IMG/VR virus record: IMGVR_UViG_3300033153_014453 | Coordinates: 1-59,721 of that record | Length of the DNA: 59,721 bases | Strand: one strand, 5' to 3' | Source of the DNA: a virus | Shown: one piece after another, positions 40,340-50,425 of the stretch | Layout: each line of letters opens with the position of its first letter | Numbering within the stretch: position 1 is the stretch's first letter | Position numbers and translations under genes: made by a program | Notes under the pieces: generated by a model | Database searches by the model: none | Seen by the model: only the letters and a program-made list of their open reading frames with translations | Told to the model about the DNA's origin: nothing

Positions 40340-42166
40340 ATGAGTTTACTAATAAACGCATTTGAAGGTGGTTGGCAAAACAAAGCTCGTCATGAAAGAA
40401 TGAAAGACGATGCTGTTTATATGATAAAGGATATATCTTTTCATATAACAGGAAGGCTTACGTGTAGAGATCTACATGGAAGGAATAGTTATTTTTCTTC
40501 TATGTCTTACACTGAGCCGATAAGTAATGTTTTTCAGGTAGATGTAGAGGGAAGAAATAAAAGGTTAATTTACTACACAGTAGGAAACACTTTATATTGT
40601 TGGAACTCTGTTACTAATGATACTAGAATTATTTCTTCAAATATAACTCCAGGGACGCATTTTAGCTACACTGCACTAAAACCAGAGCTTAGTGATTATA
40701 CTTATATCTTCATGACTGATGGTATAAGTATGCTATCTGATAATGGTACTTCAACTAAAACCTGGGGAATAGATCCCCCTAATGGAGTACCTACTGTTGG
40801 ATTAAGTGCGGAAAGTGGTTATTTAACTGTTGGGAGTTATAGATATGTTTACACTTTCTATGATGCAAACACTGGAACTGAAAGTGATCCATCTCCTGCT
40901 AGTGCTAGTTTTAGCGTTAATAACAATGAAGCTATTCTAGTTTCTGATATACAAACATCTGATAATGAGAGAGTTACTTCCAGAAGATTATATAGAACTC
41001 TAGCCGATGGTGGGAGTTATTACTTAGTAGCTACAATTCCTGATAATGTTACTACTTCTTTTACAGATAGAATGGCTGATTCTGAACTTTCAGTAAAAGC
41101 TACTACTGATCAAGGAGTTCCTCCTATAGGTGATATTGTTGTTACTTATATGAATATTATCTTACTAAGTGGCGATCCTAATTACCCTAACAGGCTTTAT
41201 TTTTCCATTCCTACTAAGCCTGATAATTTTCCTAGTTCTTATTATGTAGATGTAGGAACCTCTGATGATAGGATTGTGAACTTAGTAAAGTTTTCTAATA
41301 CTGTTTTTATAATAAAAGAAGGCGGAATTGAGAGGCTTTATGGCACTGATCCGGATTCTTTTATATCTTATCCTACTAGATCAGATGTAGGAACCTACGC
41401 TCGTTGGAGTGCAGCAGTAGGAACTGATGGGATTTATTTCCTTGGTTATGATGGGATTTATAGATTTAACGGAGAGCGGTCAGTTAAGATAAGCACGGCT
41501 ATAGATAGTATATTTGGAAAAAAACCTGATAGTTTGTATGATATAATAGATAAAGATTCTGCTGGTGATATTGCTAGAGGATGTTTTTTGAATGGAGTTT
41601 ATTATTTGCTTGTTCCTATGAAAAGTGTAGATGGCAGTGTTGAGAATAAGATAATAGCTTTTAATACTGTAGACAATGTTTGGAATTTGTTTGATATAAA
41701 TGCTAATTATATAACAGCAGATCAAGGAAGAGGAATTTTGTATGGTTGTATGAGTGATTTAGAAAATGATGGTTTTTATACTGTTTATGAACTAATGAGT
41801 GAGTCTTCTAGTTCTTTTGATGATCCTAATCCTATGTTTGTTACTAAGAGTTTTGACATAAGAAACATAGGTGATTATAGCACTGAGACTAAGCAAGTAG
41901 GTGGTGGGATAGTAGTAAAAGGTAATCAAGACATAGGATGGTTGAGAGAATTTAGAGTAGATGGCAAAGGTGATTGGAAGTTTGAGTTTTATTTAGACAG
42001 GGAGTTAAGACATACTAGAACTATTACTGGGTTGAATAATAGTAATATAAACACTTGGTATGATTTTGAGCCTAAATTAAAAGGAAGATATTTGTATATA
42101 AAAGCCACTGCTCAAGGAACTAAGCAACCTGATAGTTGTTATATAAATGAAATAGAAGTTAAGTAA
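40340..42166 (+). CDS. Tail nozzle beta-propeller protein (gp12/gp10-like)
   Basis: 608 residues, opens INAFEGGWQNKARHERM, a common start of podovirus tail tubular B/stabilisation proteins. The body has repeated propeller blades: LIYYTVGNTLYCWN, GSYRYVYTFYDANTGTESDP, IFVIKEGGIERLYG-type and DGIYFLGYDGIYRFNGE. It forms the hexameric nozzle below the adaptors. Confidence 0.85.
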   Translation: MSLLINAFEGGWQNKARHERMKDDAVYMIKDISFHITGRLTCRDLHGRNSYFSSMSYTEPISNVFQVDVEGRNKRLIYYTVGNTLYCWNSVTNDTRIISSNITPGTHFSYTALKPELSDYTYIFMTDGISMLSDNGTSTKTWGIDPPNGVPTVGLSAESGYLTVGSYRYVYTFYDANTGTESDPSPASASFSVNNNEAILVSDIQTSDNERVTSRRLYRTLADGGSYYLVATIPDNVTTSFTDRMADSELSVKATTDQGVPPIGDIVVTYMNIILLSGDPNYPNRLYFSIPTKPDNFPSSYYVDVGTSDDRIVNLVKFSNTVFIIKEGGIERLYGTDPDSFISYPTRSDVGTYARWSAAVGTDGIYFLGYDGIYRFNGERSVKISTAIDSIFGKKPDSLYDIIDKDSAGDIARGCFLNGVYYLLVPMKSVDGSVENKIIAFNTVDNVWNLFDINANYITADQGRGILYGCMSDLENDGFYTVYELMSESSSSFDDPNPMFVTKSFDIRNIGDYSTETKQVGGGIVVKGNQDIGWLREFRVDGKGDWKFEFYLDRELRHTRTITGLNNSNINTWYDFEPKLKGRYLYIKATAQGTKQPDSCYINEIEVK

Positions 42167-42194
42167 TAAAAAGTAATAAATAGGAGTTTTCTAA

Positions 42195-42488
42195 ATGCCA
42201 GGCGATGCTCCTTATAGAATAGAAAGCGATGATCCAAGAGATTGGAAAGTAGAGATAAATAACATCTTTGCTTTTATTTATACTAGAATCAGCAAACTAG
42301 AAGGAAGACAAGGAGATAGTAAGTTTTATGGAAACATAATAACAGAAAATGATTTAATAATAGATGAAAACTCAAAAGGAGTTATTTTCAAAGATAACCA
42401 AGACCCAGCCAGATATTGGCGTTTAAATATAACAGCTACAGGAACTAGTCCTACAATAAATTTAACTTACTTAGGTCCTTCGTACTAA
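42195..42488 (+). CDS. Small virion protein, 97 aa
   Basis: Starts MPGDAPYRIESDDPRDWKVE and has a central coiled helix (FIYTRISKLEGRQ), then a beta end. Precedes the ejection genes; could link nozzle and fibre (a short fibre N-terminal domain is plausible). No family confirmed. Confidence 0.6.
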   Translation: MPGDAPYRIESDDPRDWKVEINNIFAFIYTRISKLEGRQGDSKFYGNIITENDLIIDENSKGVIFKDNQDPARYWRLNITATGTSPTINLTYLGPSY

Positions 42489-42502
42489 GGAGGTAAACAA
42501 CT

Positions 42503-43450
42503 ATGGCTTTTGATTGGGGTATGATTAAAACTTTCGCTGATGTAGCAATAGGTGCTTATGGTTTGTATGAAAATAGAAAAGCACTTAAAGATGCTGAAAG
42601 ATTAGAACAACAAGCTATTGCTCAAGGAGCTAGTAGAATAGAACTAAGCAAGGATTTATATAATCTTGAACTAGCAAAAACAAGAGAGCAGTTAGCTACT
42701 AGGAGAGATTTGAAGGAAATAGCTAGAAGAAACTTGCAGCTAGCTGAAAGCATGTATGATGATGAAAGTGCTAGAAGAGTAACTGGTTTAATGAGAGCCT
42801 TGCTAGAAGGAGCAGAGCCTAAAGAGTTAAATGTTTTTCAGCCTTATTTTAGACAAGTGGATGAGAGCTTGATGGAAGAGCTTAGAGGAATAGATAGTGA
42901 TTATAGAAAGGCTAAAGAACAAATAGCCTTAAACACTCCTCCTGGTGGCGTTAGGACTAGATTACTTGCAGAGCTTACCACTAAAGCTATGGATTTGAAA
43001 GGAAAAGCTCAAAGAGAGGCGTTGCAAAGAAAGGAAAAACTTAATCTTAGTCTAAAAAATGAATGGCTAAATAAAGCTATGACATTTGGTGAAATGCAGC
43101 CTAGTAAGTTAGCTTCTGCTAGAACATCTGTAGGTAGTTTACTAGCTGGAAGTCCTTTACCTGATTATGCTGGAGCTAGAAGTTCTCTTAGTGGAGTTGG
43201 TCCTACGAGTAGTGAGTTATTAGCAGATGCACTTAGTAGAAGAAAAGACGCTGAAAGTTCTATAAAAGACATTTCTGGATTACTTCATGATATTTGGGGG
43301 ACAGAGCAAAAGACTAATAAAGATGAGCCTGTTATAAATGTTATCTTAGGAAGTTCTTCTAATGAACCTATTAAAAGTACAGAATTAGTAGAACCTAAAA
43401 GGAAGGCAAAGACAACTACTTTATTTAGTGATCTAACTATGTTCGACTAA
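42503..43450 (+). CDS. Ejection (internal virion) protein 1
   Basis: 315 residues, helical, with N-terminal amphipathic helix (FADVAIGAYGLYENRKAL), long coiled coil and small-residue-rich middle. The position and make-up resemble podovirus ejection proteins (T7 gp14/P22 gp7 role). Strong AAGGAGG site at 42486-42492. Confidence 0.7.
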   Translation: MAFDWGMIKTFADVAIGAYGLYENRKALKDAERLEQQAIAQGASRIELSKDLYNLELAKTREQLATRRDLKEIARRNLQLAESMYDDESARRVTGLMRALLEGAEPKELNVFQPYFRQVDESLMEELRGIDSDYRKAKEQIALNTPPGGVRTRLLAELTTKAMDLKGKAQREALQRKEKLNLSLKNEWLNKAMTFGEMQPSKLASARTSVGSLLAGSPLPDYAGARSSLSGVGPTSSELLADALSRRKDAESSIKDISGLLHDIWGTEQKTNKDEPVINVILGSSSNEPIKSTELVEPKRKAKTTTLFSDLTMFD

Positions 43451-43466
43451 TGATTAGGAGTAAAAA

Positions 43467-44504
43467 ATGACATTCGCTGGTGCATTTGCAGAAGGATGGT
43501 TAGGTGCAGAAAAAGCTACCAGAGAAAAAGCACAAAAGCAAGAGACTGAGAGAGATAAACAAGCTCTTAGTGTTTATACTAAACTTCTACAAGGGGGCTG
43601 GAAACCTATTGATCCAAGTAAAGGATCTTCTGAGGGAAGTGTTGTTCAAGTAGGTAAACTTGGATTTTTAGAAGAGCCTCCTGGTAGGGAAGGTGAACTA
43701 GCTGTTAGAATGAGAGAGCTTGCTCTTAAGGAAAAAACTGCTGAGCTTAATCATATTTTGGCGCAATTGAAGGTAAAAGGTGCTATAGATGAAGCTGAGT
43801 TTAGAGCATTAAAACAAAAATGGGAAGCTGATTTATATAAACAAAGAGTAGAAGGCAACAAAATAGGTCTTTCGAGGGATGAAATAAGAAGGGATATAGA
43901 GAGTATAAAAAGAGAAACAGAAAAAATAAAACAAAAACGTGCAGCTGAAGGTGGGGGTTACAGAAAGCCATTTAAGGTTAGAATCGGAAATAAAGATGTT
44001 TTTGTCAGACCTGTTCCAGTAAGGGATGAAATAACTGGAGAAGAATATTATACTCCAATTGAAGTAGAAGGTAAACCTGCTATTGGTGAGCCTAAGCCTG
44101 AGACTGAACGAGAAATAGAAGCTAGAAAAGCTAGGGTTCAAGTTACGTTGCAGAAGTTAGAAAGTATCATAAATAGTGAAAAAGGCACTATTGAAGATAA
44201 GATAGGCAGCATTGAAACATTTAATAGACTAGCACCTAGGTATTATATGTATGTACCAGAAAAAACAGTAGGTAAAGGCAGAGCAAGACGTGTTGTAATT
44301 CCTAAAATTCCAGGAAGTAAGAGATTATCAGTTAAAGAACTAAGTGATAAAGCCTTTTCTTTACAAATGCGTCCAGAAGAAGCGTTGTTGAAATTACTCT
44401 TAGCTGCTCCAGGACCTATGACTGAGCGAAGAAAAGAAGATATAAAAGCCTTAGCTAAACATCTTGGGATTGATATTAAGAATGTTTTGAAGGGAAGAGA
44501 ATAA
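43467..44504 (+). CDS. Ejection (internal virion) protein 2
   Basis: 345 residues, opens TFAGAFAEGWLGAEKATREK. Charged coiled coil (ELALKEKTAELNHILAQLKV) then a beta-rich part and a helical C-terminus. Overlaps the giant ejection gene by one base. Probably delivered into the cell with DNA. Confidence 0.7.
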   Translation: MTFAGAFAEGWLGAEKATREKAQKQETERDKQALSVYTKLLQGGWKPIDPSKGSSEGSVVQVGKLGFLEEPPGREGELAVRMRELALKEKTAELNHILAQLKVKGAIDEAEFRALKQKWEADLYKQRVEGNKIGLSRDEIRRDIESIKRETEKIKQKRAAEGGGYRKPFKVRIGNKDVFVRPVPVRDEITGEEYYTPIEVEGKPAIGEPKPETEREIEARKARVQVTLQKLESIINSEKGTIEDKIGSIETFNRLAPRYYMYVPEKTVGKGRARRVVIPKIPGSKRLSVKELSDKAFSLQMRPEEALLKLLLAAPGPMTERRKEDIKALAKHLGIDIKNVLKGRE

Positions 44505-47500
44505 TGGAAGATATTCTTAGTCAGCCTTTAGAAGAGCTTATTGTTAAGAGGTTTTCTAAAAAAGAAGATACTAGTGATGAAACTACAAGAAAACAGAAAG
44601 ATCATTCTGTTGTTGATGATATTTTATCTAAGCCTCTTGGAGAACTTATTAGCAAAGAAGAACCAGAAGTTAAAGGCCAGCAAATAAAAGAGCCAATAGA
44701 AAAGCCTGAGGTAAAAAAACCTGAAACAAAAGAACAAATAATCCAAGGACCTAGGCTTTCTGAACTTGATGTTGATAAATATCCTGTTTTTATTGCAGGA
44801 GCTGGAGAGAAGTTTATTGCTTCCAAAAAGCCCGAGTTAGCCAGTAAAAAGATGGAAAAGCTAGTAGCTGAATTAGCTACTGCTGCTAGTTTGTATGATT
44901 ATGCAGAGTATCTTAGGAGCTTAGGTTATGATGAAGAAAAGGTAAAAGAATTAGCTTCTGGTTTCAAAACAGAGGCTATTGAACCGGATCCTTGGTTTGA
45001 TCCTGTAGATGCAGCACTTGTAGCTTTTACTAGTGGTGGTTATTTAGCTGCTAAAGGTGCAAAAGCAGCCGGAAAAGAATTAAGTTCTCGTTTGTTGAGC
45101 GCTCTGAAATCAGGTAGCAAAGCTGCTGTTGGTAGTGTTATTTCTGAGTTTCCTACAGGATTAATAGCTGATAAACTAGCTAGCGAACATCATCCGACAC
45201 TCGCCTTTTTAACATCTATTGGTATAGGTTTAGCTAGTGGATTGCTTAGTCCTAAGAAGATACTTAAACTAGGCTTGAAAGAAGAAGTAAGAAAAGCTGT
45301 AGAAGAATTTCCAGACGAGACTAAGAAGCTTATTTCTAAAGATGATCTAGGCATAATAATCGGCGAAGATGCTGAGGTCTATCTTAGCAAATTGCCTCGC
45401 AAGAGAGAGCCTGGAGAAGTTATAAGTGGAATTCCTAAAAGACAAGAAGCTACAATTGTGCCTTTACCTGGTCAGAAGGAAGTTAGCAAACATATAGTAC
45501 CTGAAGCAGAAAAAATAAAACAAGCTGCTCTTAAAACTCCTCTTCCATCTAAAGAGCCATTAGATTCTGGAAAAAGTGTTCTTGAGAATATAAATAAAAT
45601 AAGAAAAGCTGCTGGGTTGCCTACTTATAAGCTACCAGAAACACCTAGTAGCACGATAGAAAAACTTGCAACTAAAGGAAGAAACACTGAAGAAATAGTT
45701 GATGATATTTTAATGAAAGATAATAGTATTAAAATAACCGATCCTAATGCTACTAGGATAAAAATAAACAAAATTTATGAAGGTGGAAGAGCTAAGGAAA
45801 TCATAAAAACAAAAACTGGAATTTGGTTAAATGTTGTTAATAAGAATGGGAAAAATATTTTAAAACCTATTACTGAGAAAGATATTGAAAAGTTAACTAG
45901 ATCAGATCCTAGCGTTACTACTGATTTTCTAGGCGCTTCTACGCTTTATAATTTCATAGCCAAGAATCTAACTAAGCCTTTTAAGGCTTATAAAAAACCT
46001 CCAATAGAACTAAGCGGGGATTATATTAGAAAATACGGCAAATCAGGGATGCATGTAATAGTAAAGCAATCTACTAGAAAAGTTCGAGATCCAGTTACTA
46101 AGCGAACAATTGAACTAAAACGCCCTGCTGTTACTGCTTTAATGAGAGATGTTGTAGAAGATATAGAAGATCCTAAGTATCGCACGGAAGCAGGAGCACT
46201 TATTAGTGAGTTTTGGCAGAATCCTGATAGGTTATTTGAAAGAATGGGAAAAGGAGTTAGAGAGCTTTTCTGGAGGCCATTTAAGAGAGCTGATAAGTTA
46301 ATAAGTGTTGAGAGAAAAAGAATTGAGAAGTGGTTAGGTGGGTTAAGAAGAAAGCTAGGAATCAGAAGCGCAAAAAGGGTAGGAATCTATGGAATAGCCC
46401 AACAAACAGGTGGAATGGCTAGATTGAAAGCTATGGGTGTAAAAGAAATTCCTAAACTTACTAAACGAGAAATGAAAGTTTACCAAGAGTTTAGGAATGC
46501 TTTTGAAGATTTTCATAAAAGACTATCTTATGCTAGAGTTCTAAGCGGAGAACCTCCTTTACCTGAGGTGGAGAATTATTTTACCTTTGTTATAGATATG
46601 GCCAGAATGGAAAAAGCTGGATTGAATGTACTTACGGCTAAGCAAAATGATATTTTGAGGTATATTCTTCCTAGCACAACTGGATTTAGATTTGCTAAGA
46701 CAAGAGATTTGAGAAAACTTTATCCTTTAGAACTAGATGCTTTTGAGATTTTTAGAAAATATTACCCTAGTGCTTTAAGGCATATTCATTATTCTCCAGT
46801 TATTGCTATGGGAAAAGAACTACTAGGAAAACTTCCTAGTGGGAAAAATCCTGGAGAGTTTTTCAGACTACAAGACAAGGCTCCTTGGGCACATAAGTAT
46901 CTTTCTGAGTATTTAACTGCCATGGCTGGTGTTAAGCCTAAGTGGATGATGAGTAATACTGTAGCTGATAGAGCATTGACTAAGTTAAACAAAAACATCC
47001 CAGGTGCTTTGTTAGTGTTAAATTTAAGAACTTTTCTTCTACAGCCAACAGCTGTAGTAGGAGCTATAGGTTATTTAGGACCTAAGTATATGACTGAAGG
47101 TATTGCAGGTCTTATGCAAGAAGGTGCTTTTAGAATTATGAAAAAACGCATGAAAGCATTAGGAGGTGCAAAAGGAGCAAGTGAACTTGCTGATACATTA
47201 GATCCTAGATCAATGGATGCTAATGTAACGGCATTATTAGAAGCTATTGGACAAGGAAAATTTGCTAATATAAAAAGACAAGCGACAAAAATAGGTATGT
47301 TATTTACTACGGTTTTAGACAAAATAACTGCAACCGCTGTATGGCATGCTGCTTTTAAGAAAGCTAGAAATTTCTATGGAATAACTGATTTGCAAGAAGC
47401 TGCCGAATTTGCAGATGATGTAGTTACCAGAACTCAAGCCTCGGGGGCTCTTGCTGATTTGCCCAAGATAATGCGTTATACGCCTGGAAAAAGTTTGATG

Positions 47501-48082
47501 CTTCTACAGACGTTTGTTAATAACCATTGGAACATGATGTGGCATGATATTGCAGGATTTAAAAGTCCAGCTGCAAAAGGAATTAGTAAAAAAATAGTTT
47601 CGTCTAAACGAGTGTTGGATTTTTTAATAGCTGCTACACTTACGAATATTCTTTATGAAGATTATCTTGATATGAATTCTCCTTACCCTACACCTATAAG
47701 AGCATTTCAAGAAGCACGTGAAGAAGGAGCGGAGATTCCTAGTGCATTGTGGAAAGCTGCATTGGAAAATTTAGAACTAGTACCTGGCATTGGAAGTAGC
47801 ATGAAATATGGATCAGGTATGTTGGGAGTTTATAGTAGTTTAGGAGAAAATATTATAGATTTTACAAGAGATCCTTCTTTATTAGGAGCTGGAGAATTAG
47901 TAGGAACGCTTAGAGGAATACCAGGAACTATGCCGGTGTTTAGGTATTATGAGCGTTACGAACAAGGACAACCTTTGTGGAGTAGACTAGGTGGCAAGAG
48001 AGTAGAGCCATTAGATACAAATATCTCTGGCGGAATAGGCGGAATAGAAGGCTTAGGTGGGTTGGAAGGGATAGAAAAATAA
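44504..48082 (+). CDS. Ejection (internal virion) protein 3, 1192 aa
   Basis: The largest gene. Opens with two copies of a DILS-PLGELI motif (residues 3-13 and 37-47), as though short linear motifs repeated; then a disordered Lys/Glu region, an Ala/Gly-rich helix (FLTSIGIGLASGLLSP) and a long helical body (about 500-1192) with amphipathic membrane-like helices. Podovirus gp16-like ejection proteins form a trans-envelope channel. No transglycosylase Glu motif was recognised. Confidence 0.7.
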   Translation: MEDILSQPLEELIVKRFSKKEDTSDETTRKQKDHSVVDDILSKPLGELISKEEPEVKGQQIKEPIEKPEVKKPETKEQIIQGPRLSELDVDKYPVFIAGAGEKFIASKKPELASKKMEKLVAELATAASLYDYAEYLRSLGYDEEKVKELASGFKTEAIEPDPWFDPVDAALVAFTSGGYLAAKGAKAAGKELSSRLLSALKSGSKAAVGSVISEFPTGLIADKLASEHHPTLAFLTSIGIGLASGLLSPKKILKLGLKEEVRKAVEEFPDETKKLISKDDLGIIIGEDAEVYLSKLPRKREPGEVISGIPKRQEATIVPLPGQKEVSKHIVPEAEKIKQAALKTPLPSKEPLDSGKSVLENINKIRKAAGLPTYKLPETPSSTIEKLATKGRNTEEIVDDILMKDNSIKITDPNATRIKINKIYEGGRAKEIIKTKTGIWLNVVNKNGKNILKPITEKDIEKLTRSDPSVTTDFLGASTLYNFIAKNLTKPFKAYKKPPIELSGDYIRKYGKSGMHVIVKQSTRKVRDPVTKRTIELKRPAVTALMRDVVEDIEDPKYRTEAGALISEFWQNPDRLFERMGKGVRELFWRPFKRADKLISVERKRIEKWLGGLRRKLGIRSAKRVGIYGIAQQTGGMARLKAMGVKEIPKLTKREMKVYQEFRNAFEDFHKRLSYARVLSGEPPLPEVENYFTFVIDMARMEKAGLNVLTAKQNDILRYILPSTTGFRFAKTRDLRKLYPLELDAFEIFRKYYPSALRHIHYSPVIAMGKELLGKLPSGKNPGEFFRLQDKAPWAHKYLSEYLTAMAGVKPKWMMSNTVADRALTKLNKNIPGALLVLNLRTFLLQPTAVVGAIGYLGPKYMTEGIAGLMQEGAFRIMKKRMKALGGAKGASELADTLDPRSMDANVTALLEAIGQGKFANIKRQATKIGMLFTTVLDKITATAVWHAAFKKARNFYGITDLQEAAEFADDVVTRTQASGALADLPKIMRYTPGKSLMLLQTFVNNHWNMMWHDIAGFKSPAAKGISKKIVSSKRVLDFLIAATLTNILYEDYLDMNSPYPTPIRAFQEAREEGAEIPSALWKAALENLELVPGIGSSMKYGSGMLGVYSSLGENIIDFTRDPSLLGAGELVGTLRGIPGTMPVFRYYERYEQGQPLWSRLGGKRVEPLDTNISGGIGGIEGLGGLEGIEK

Positions 48083-48090
48083 ACTAAGAA

Positions 48091-48342
48091 TTATTTATAT
48101 TTTACAGAAATATAACCATTATTATCAAGAACTAGGGTTAGATATTTATGTGACTGATGTCTAGTCCTAGTTTTTGTTTTCTTTTTTATAGGCAATCTAG
48201 TATTTATTAGAATAACATCTTCTATGCTAGTAGTTAAAATATAAGTTTCTATCTTAGTTTTTGTCAAAATATCTGCAATAGGTTCTAGTTTGTTGTAGAG
48301 GTTTTTTATTATTAAGTCCTTTTTATAACTCCTACTCATCAA
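48091..48342 (-). CDS. Basic hypothetical protein, 83 aa
   Basis: Lys/Thr/Arg-rich with a C-terminal strand (KYLTLVLDNNGYISVKYK). First leftward gene at the convergence, only 8 bases from the stop of the rightward block. Start overlaps the helicase gene's stop by 4 bases. Function unknown. Confidence 0.65.
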   Translation of the reverse strand: MMSRSYKKDLIIKNLYNKLEPIADILTKTKIETYILTTSIEDVILINTRLPIKKKTKTRTRHQSHKYLTLVLDNNGYISVKYK

Positions 48343-49535
48343 AAACCCTCTGTAGGTTTGAAAATAAAATCCCTAGCTTTCTGATCATAAACAGGCGTGT
48401 CGATAAGTTTAGCTGCTGATAGGTCTTCTATTATTGTTTTTAGATTATTACTAGAAATCTTAGAACCATATTTTCTAAGCAAGGCACTTTTAGTTATTCC
48501 TTGTTTTCCTGCTTTTATTATCTCTGCGAGGATTGTGTCTTTGTATTTAAGAGTAGGATCTTCTACTACTCCTCTAAATGCTCCTGCCATAGAAGGTTCT
48601 ATTGTTTCTAGAAGTTTTTTACTTGTTTTCAAAGTAGCTTCATCTATTACTTTAGAATCATCTTTTGCAACTGATAGGATCATAGCTATTTTTAAAATAA
48701 GCTCTGCTTTTCTTGCATAGTAGCCTCTTAATCTTTCATCTTGCCATTCTTCTTTTCTTTTATTATACCAAACAATATAATCAGCCTTAGCTTGGTCAGT
48801 AAGGACGAATTTACCTTTTATTTTTGTTCCTATATGAATGAGATCATCTAAGAGATCTTCTTTTAATTTTTGTACTTCTTTTGTGATGAAATCTTCAGGA
48901 AAAGGAATTGATTTTTCATCTTCTTCTTCGTAGATATAAGTAAACCTACCTGTAAAACCGCCATCTATATCGTTAAGAGAAGTCCCAGTTACTAACCATT
49001 CAGGAGTTGAGCATAAAAGGACATTTATACATACATTTTTAAAAACAAACCTACCACCTGTTTTTGTGTAGTAATCTGTTTCATCCTTGCAAGTGTAAAG
49101 GTCTGTAAGCATAGTTACTAGTTCGCTTTTATTCAAATCTCCCATTAAGTTTTTCATCTCATCTGCATAAATAGTACAACAACAATCTCGGTTTTTGTTA
49201 GCAAGTGCAGAGAACCAGTCATAGATATACCAAGAAGTTCCTTTTCCTATAAGAACTTCAAGATCAGGAATTGCTTTTTTTAGTTTTTTATTTTTCAAAA
49301 ACTCAAAAACTCCTATGTTAGTAGCAGTTGATTTAGTAATACCTGTAGGGCCTACTATGCAAATGTAAAGATTAGGAAATGTTTTAAAATAGCCTCTGTC
49401 TAGATAGACATTTCTTCTAAGAACTGAAGCTATTAAAGACATAGCTGTCCAAACGTGGAAGGTAGTAGGCGCTTGTTGATATTGAGAGAATTTTACATAA
49501 GATTGAATCCAGTTAGGTTTGCATTTTCGAGGCAT
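48339..49535 (-). CDS. DUF3987-type helicase/ATPase
   Basis: 398 residues. Walker A GPTGITKST (residues 62-70), Walker B CCTIYADEM (119-126), a sensor-like NVCINVLLCSTPEW, and a C-terminal winged-helix region (GITKSALLRKYG). Phage DUF3987 proteins are helicase or primase-helicase-like replication ATPases. It lies downstream of the polymerase in the same operon. No primase domain is fused here. Confidence 0.8.
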   Translation of the reverse strand: MPRKCKPNWIQSYVKFSQYQQAPTTFHVWTAMSLIASVLRRNVYLDRGYFKTFPNLYICIVGPTGITKSTATNIGVFEFLKNKKLKKAIPDLEVLIGKGTSWYIYDWFSALANKNRDCCCTIYADEMKNLMGDLNKSELVTMLTDLYTCKDETDYYTKTGGRFVFKNVCINVLLCSTPEWLVTGTSLNDIDGGFTGRFTYIYEEEDEKSIPFPEDFITKEVQKLKEDLLDDLIHIGTKIKGKFVLTDQAKADYIVWYNKRKEEWQDERLRGYYARKAELILKIAMILSVAKDDSKVIDEATLKTSKKLLETIEPSMAGAFRGVVEDPTLKYKDTILAEIIKAGKQGITKSALLRKYGSKISSNNLKTIIEDLSAAKLIDTPVYDQKARDFIFKPTEGF

Positions 49536-49552
49536 AAGTAAGAACTCCGGGT

Positions 49553-49837
49553 TTAGTTTAGTAAGGTAGAAATAGTTTTATTTGTGGTAGATTGAAGTTT
49601 TTCTAGTATAGCTTCTACTAGAGTTTCTTTGGATTTAGGAATTGGTTTATTTAATTTTGATAGAAGGTTTTTTTCTTGATGTTTTGTTCTTCTAATAAAA
49701 CAAATATGTCTCCATACGTAGTGGGCTATTTCGAGAATTTGCATAGCTTCAACTTGGAGCTCATCAAACAAAGCTAAGGCTTGTTCTTCAGATAAAGAAT
49801 AAATGTCTTCTTTAGAAGGTAAATAATTTGGTTTCAT
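49553..49837 (-). CDS. Helical hypothetical protein, 94 aa
   Basis: Helical, with a Glu-rich start (KEDIYSLSEEQALALFDELQ) and one His/Cys pair (ICFIRRTKH). Between the helicase and a zinc-finger gene in the replication operon. Function unknown. Confidence 0.65.
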   Translation of the reverse strand: MKPNYLPSKEDIYSLSEEQALALFDELQVEAMQILEIAHYVWRHICFIRRTKHQEKNLLSKLNKPIPKSKETLVEAILEKLQSTTNKTISTLLN

Positions 49838-49840
49838 TTT

Positions 49841-50413
49841 TTACCTTTTAGTAGAAGTTTTATTTACAGTATAAGAATCAATTCCTAGTTTGCTTAACTC
49901 TTTACTACATTTCTCACAGTATTCTTTATTTATAGGAATCTTTTTCCCACATTTTAAACAATATACTTTTGTGCTTTTGTAGAATTTCTTATATTGCTTT
50001 CTATGGTTTTCTTTATTTAACCGCTTTGTTCTCTCTTTAGCACATTCAGGCGAGCAAGTTAGTTTATTAACTCTTCCTGTAAATAACTTCCCACACTCGG
50101 AGCATTTTTTTACTTTAATAGCATGAGCACCTGGTTTTATTTTCCCTTCTTTTATTAAAGAAACTAGTTTTCCTATGTATTTTCCACTTATTTCTGATTT
50201 CAAACATCCGCAGCTTTTTACTTTTTCTTGCATCAAATCATGTGTGGATGCGTAAGTTATATTTCCACAATCACATTTACATTTCCATGCAGCATATTTG
50301 TATGGGTTTTTTTCATGGTCTTTAGATACACGCTCAAGGATTGTTAGTCTGTTAAATCTCATTCCTGGTTTTAGATTTTTTGGGTTACGTATTACTGAGA
50401 GTTTTCTTCCCAT
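49841..50413 (-). CDS. Multi-zinc-finger DNA-binding protein
   Basis: 190 residues. WKCKCDCGN with SCGCLK (Cys45-Cys70) matches the module that precedes many HNH/AP2 homing endonucleases. Then two more metal sites: KKCSECGKLFTGR with TCSPECA, and YCLKCGKKIP with YCEKC. No HNH or GIY-YIG catalytic domain follows, so it is more likely a binding or regulatory protein than a homing nuclease. Ends 12 bases after the polymerase stop. Confidence 0.7.
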   Translation of the reverse strand: MGRKLSVIRNPKNLKPGMRFNRLTILERVSKDHEKNPYKYAAWKCKCDCGNITYASTHDLMQEKVKSCGCLKSEISGKYIGKLVSLIKEGKIKPGAHAIKVKKCSECGKLFTGRVNKLTCSPECAKERTKRLNKENHRKQYKKFYKSTKVYCLKCGKKIPINKEYCEKCSKELSKLGIDSYTVNKTSTKR

Positions 50414-50425
50414 TTAGTGCTCCTT

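Noticed and set aside
49841-50413. Homing endonuclease
   Set aside because: The CDCGN...SCGCL module fits homing endonuclease DNA-binding regions, but no HNH, GIY-YIG or LAGLIDADG catalytic motif follows.
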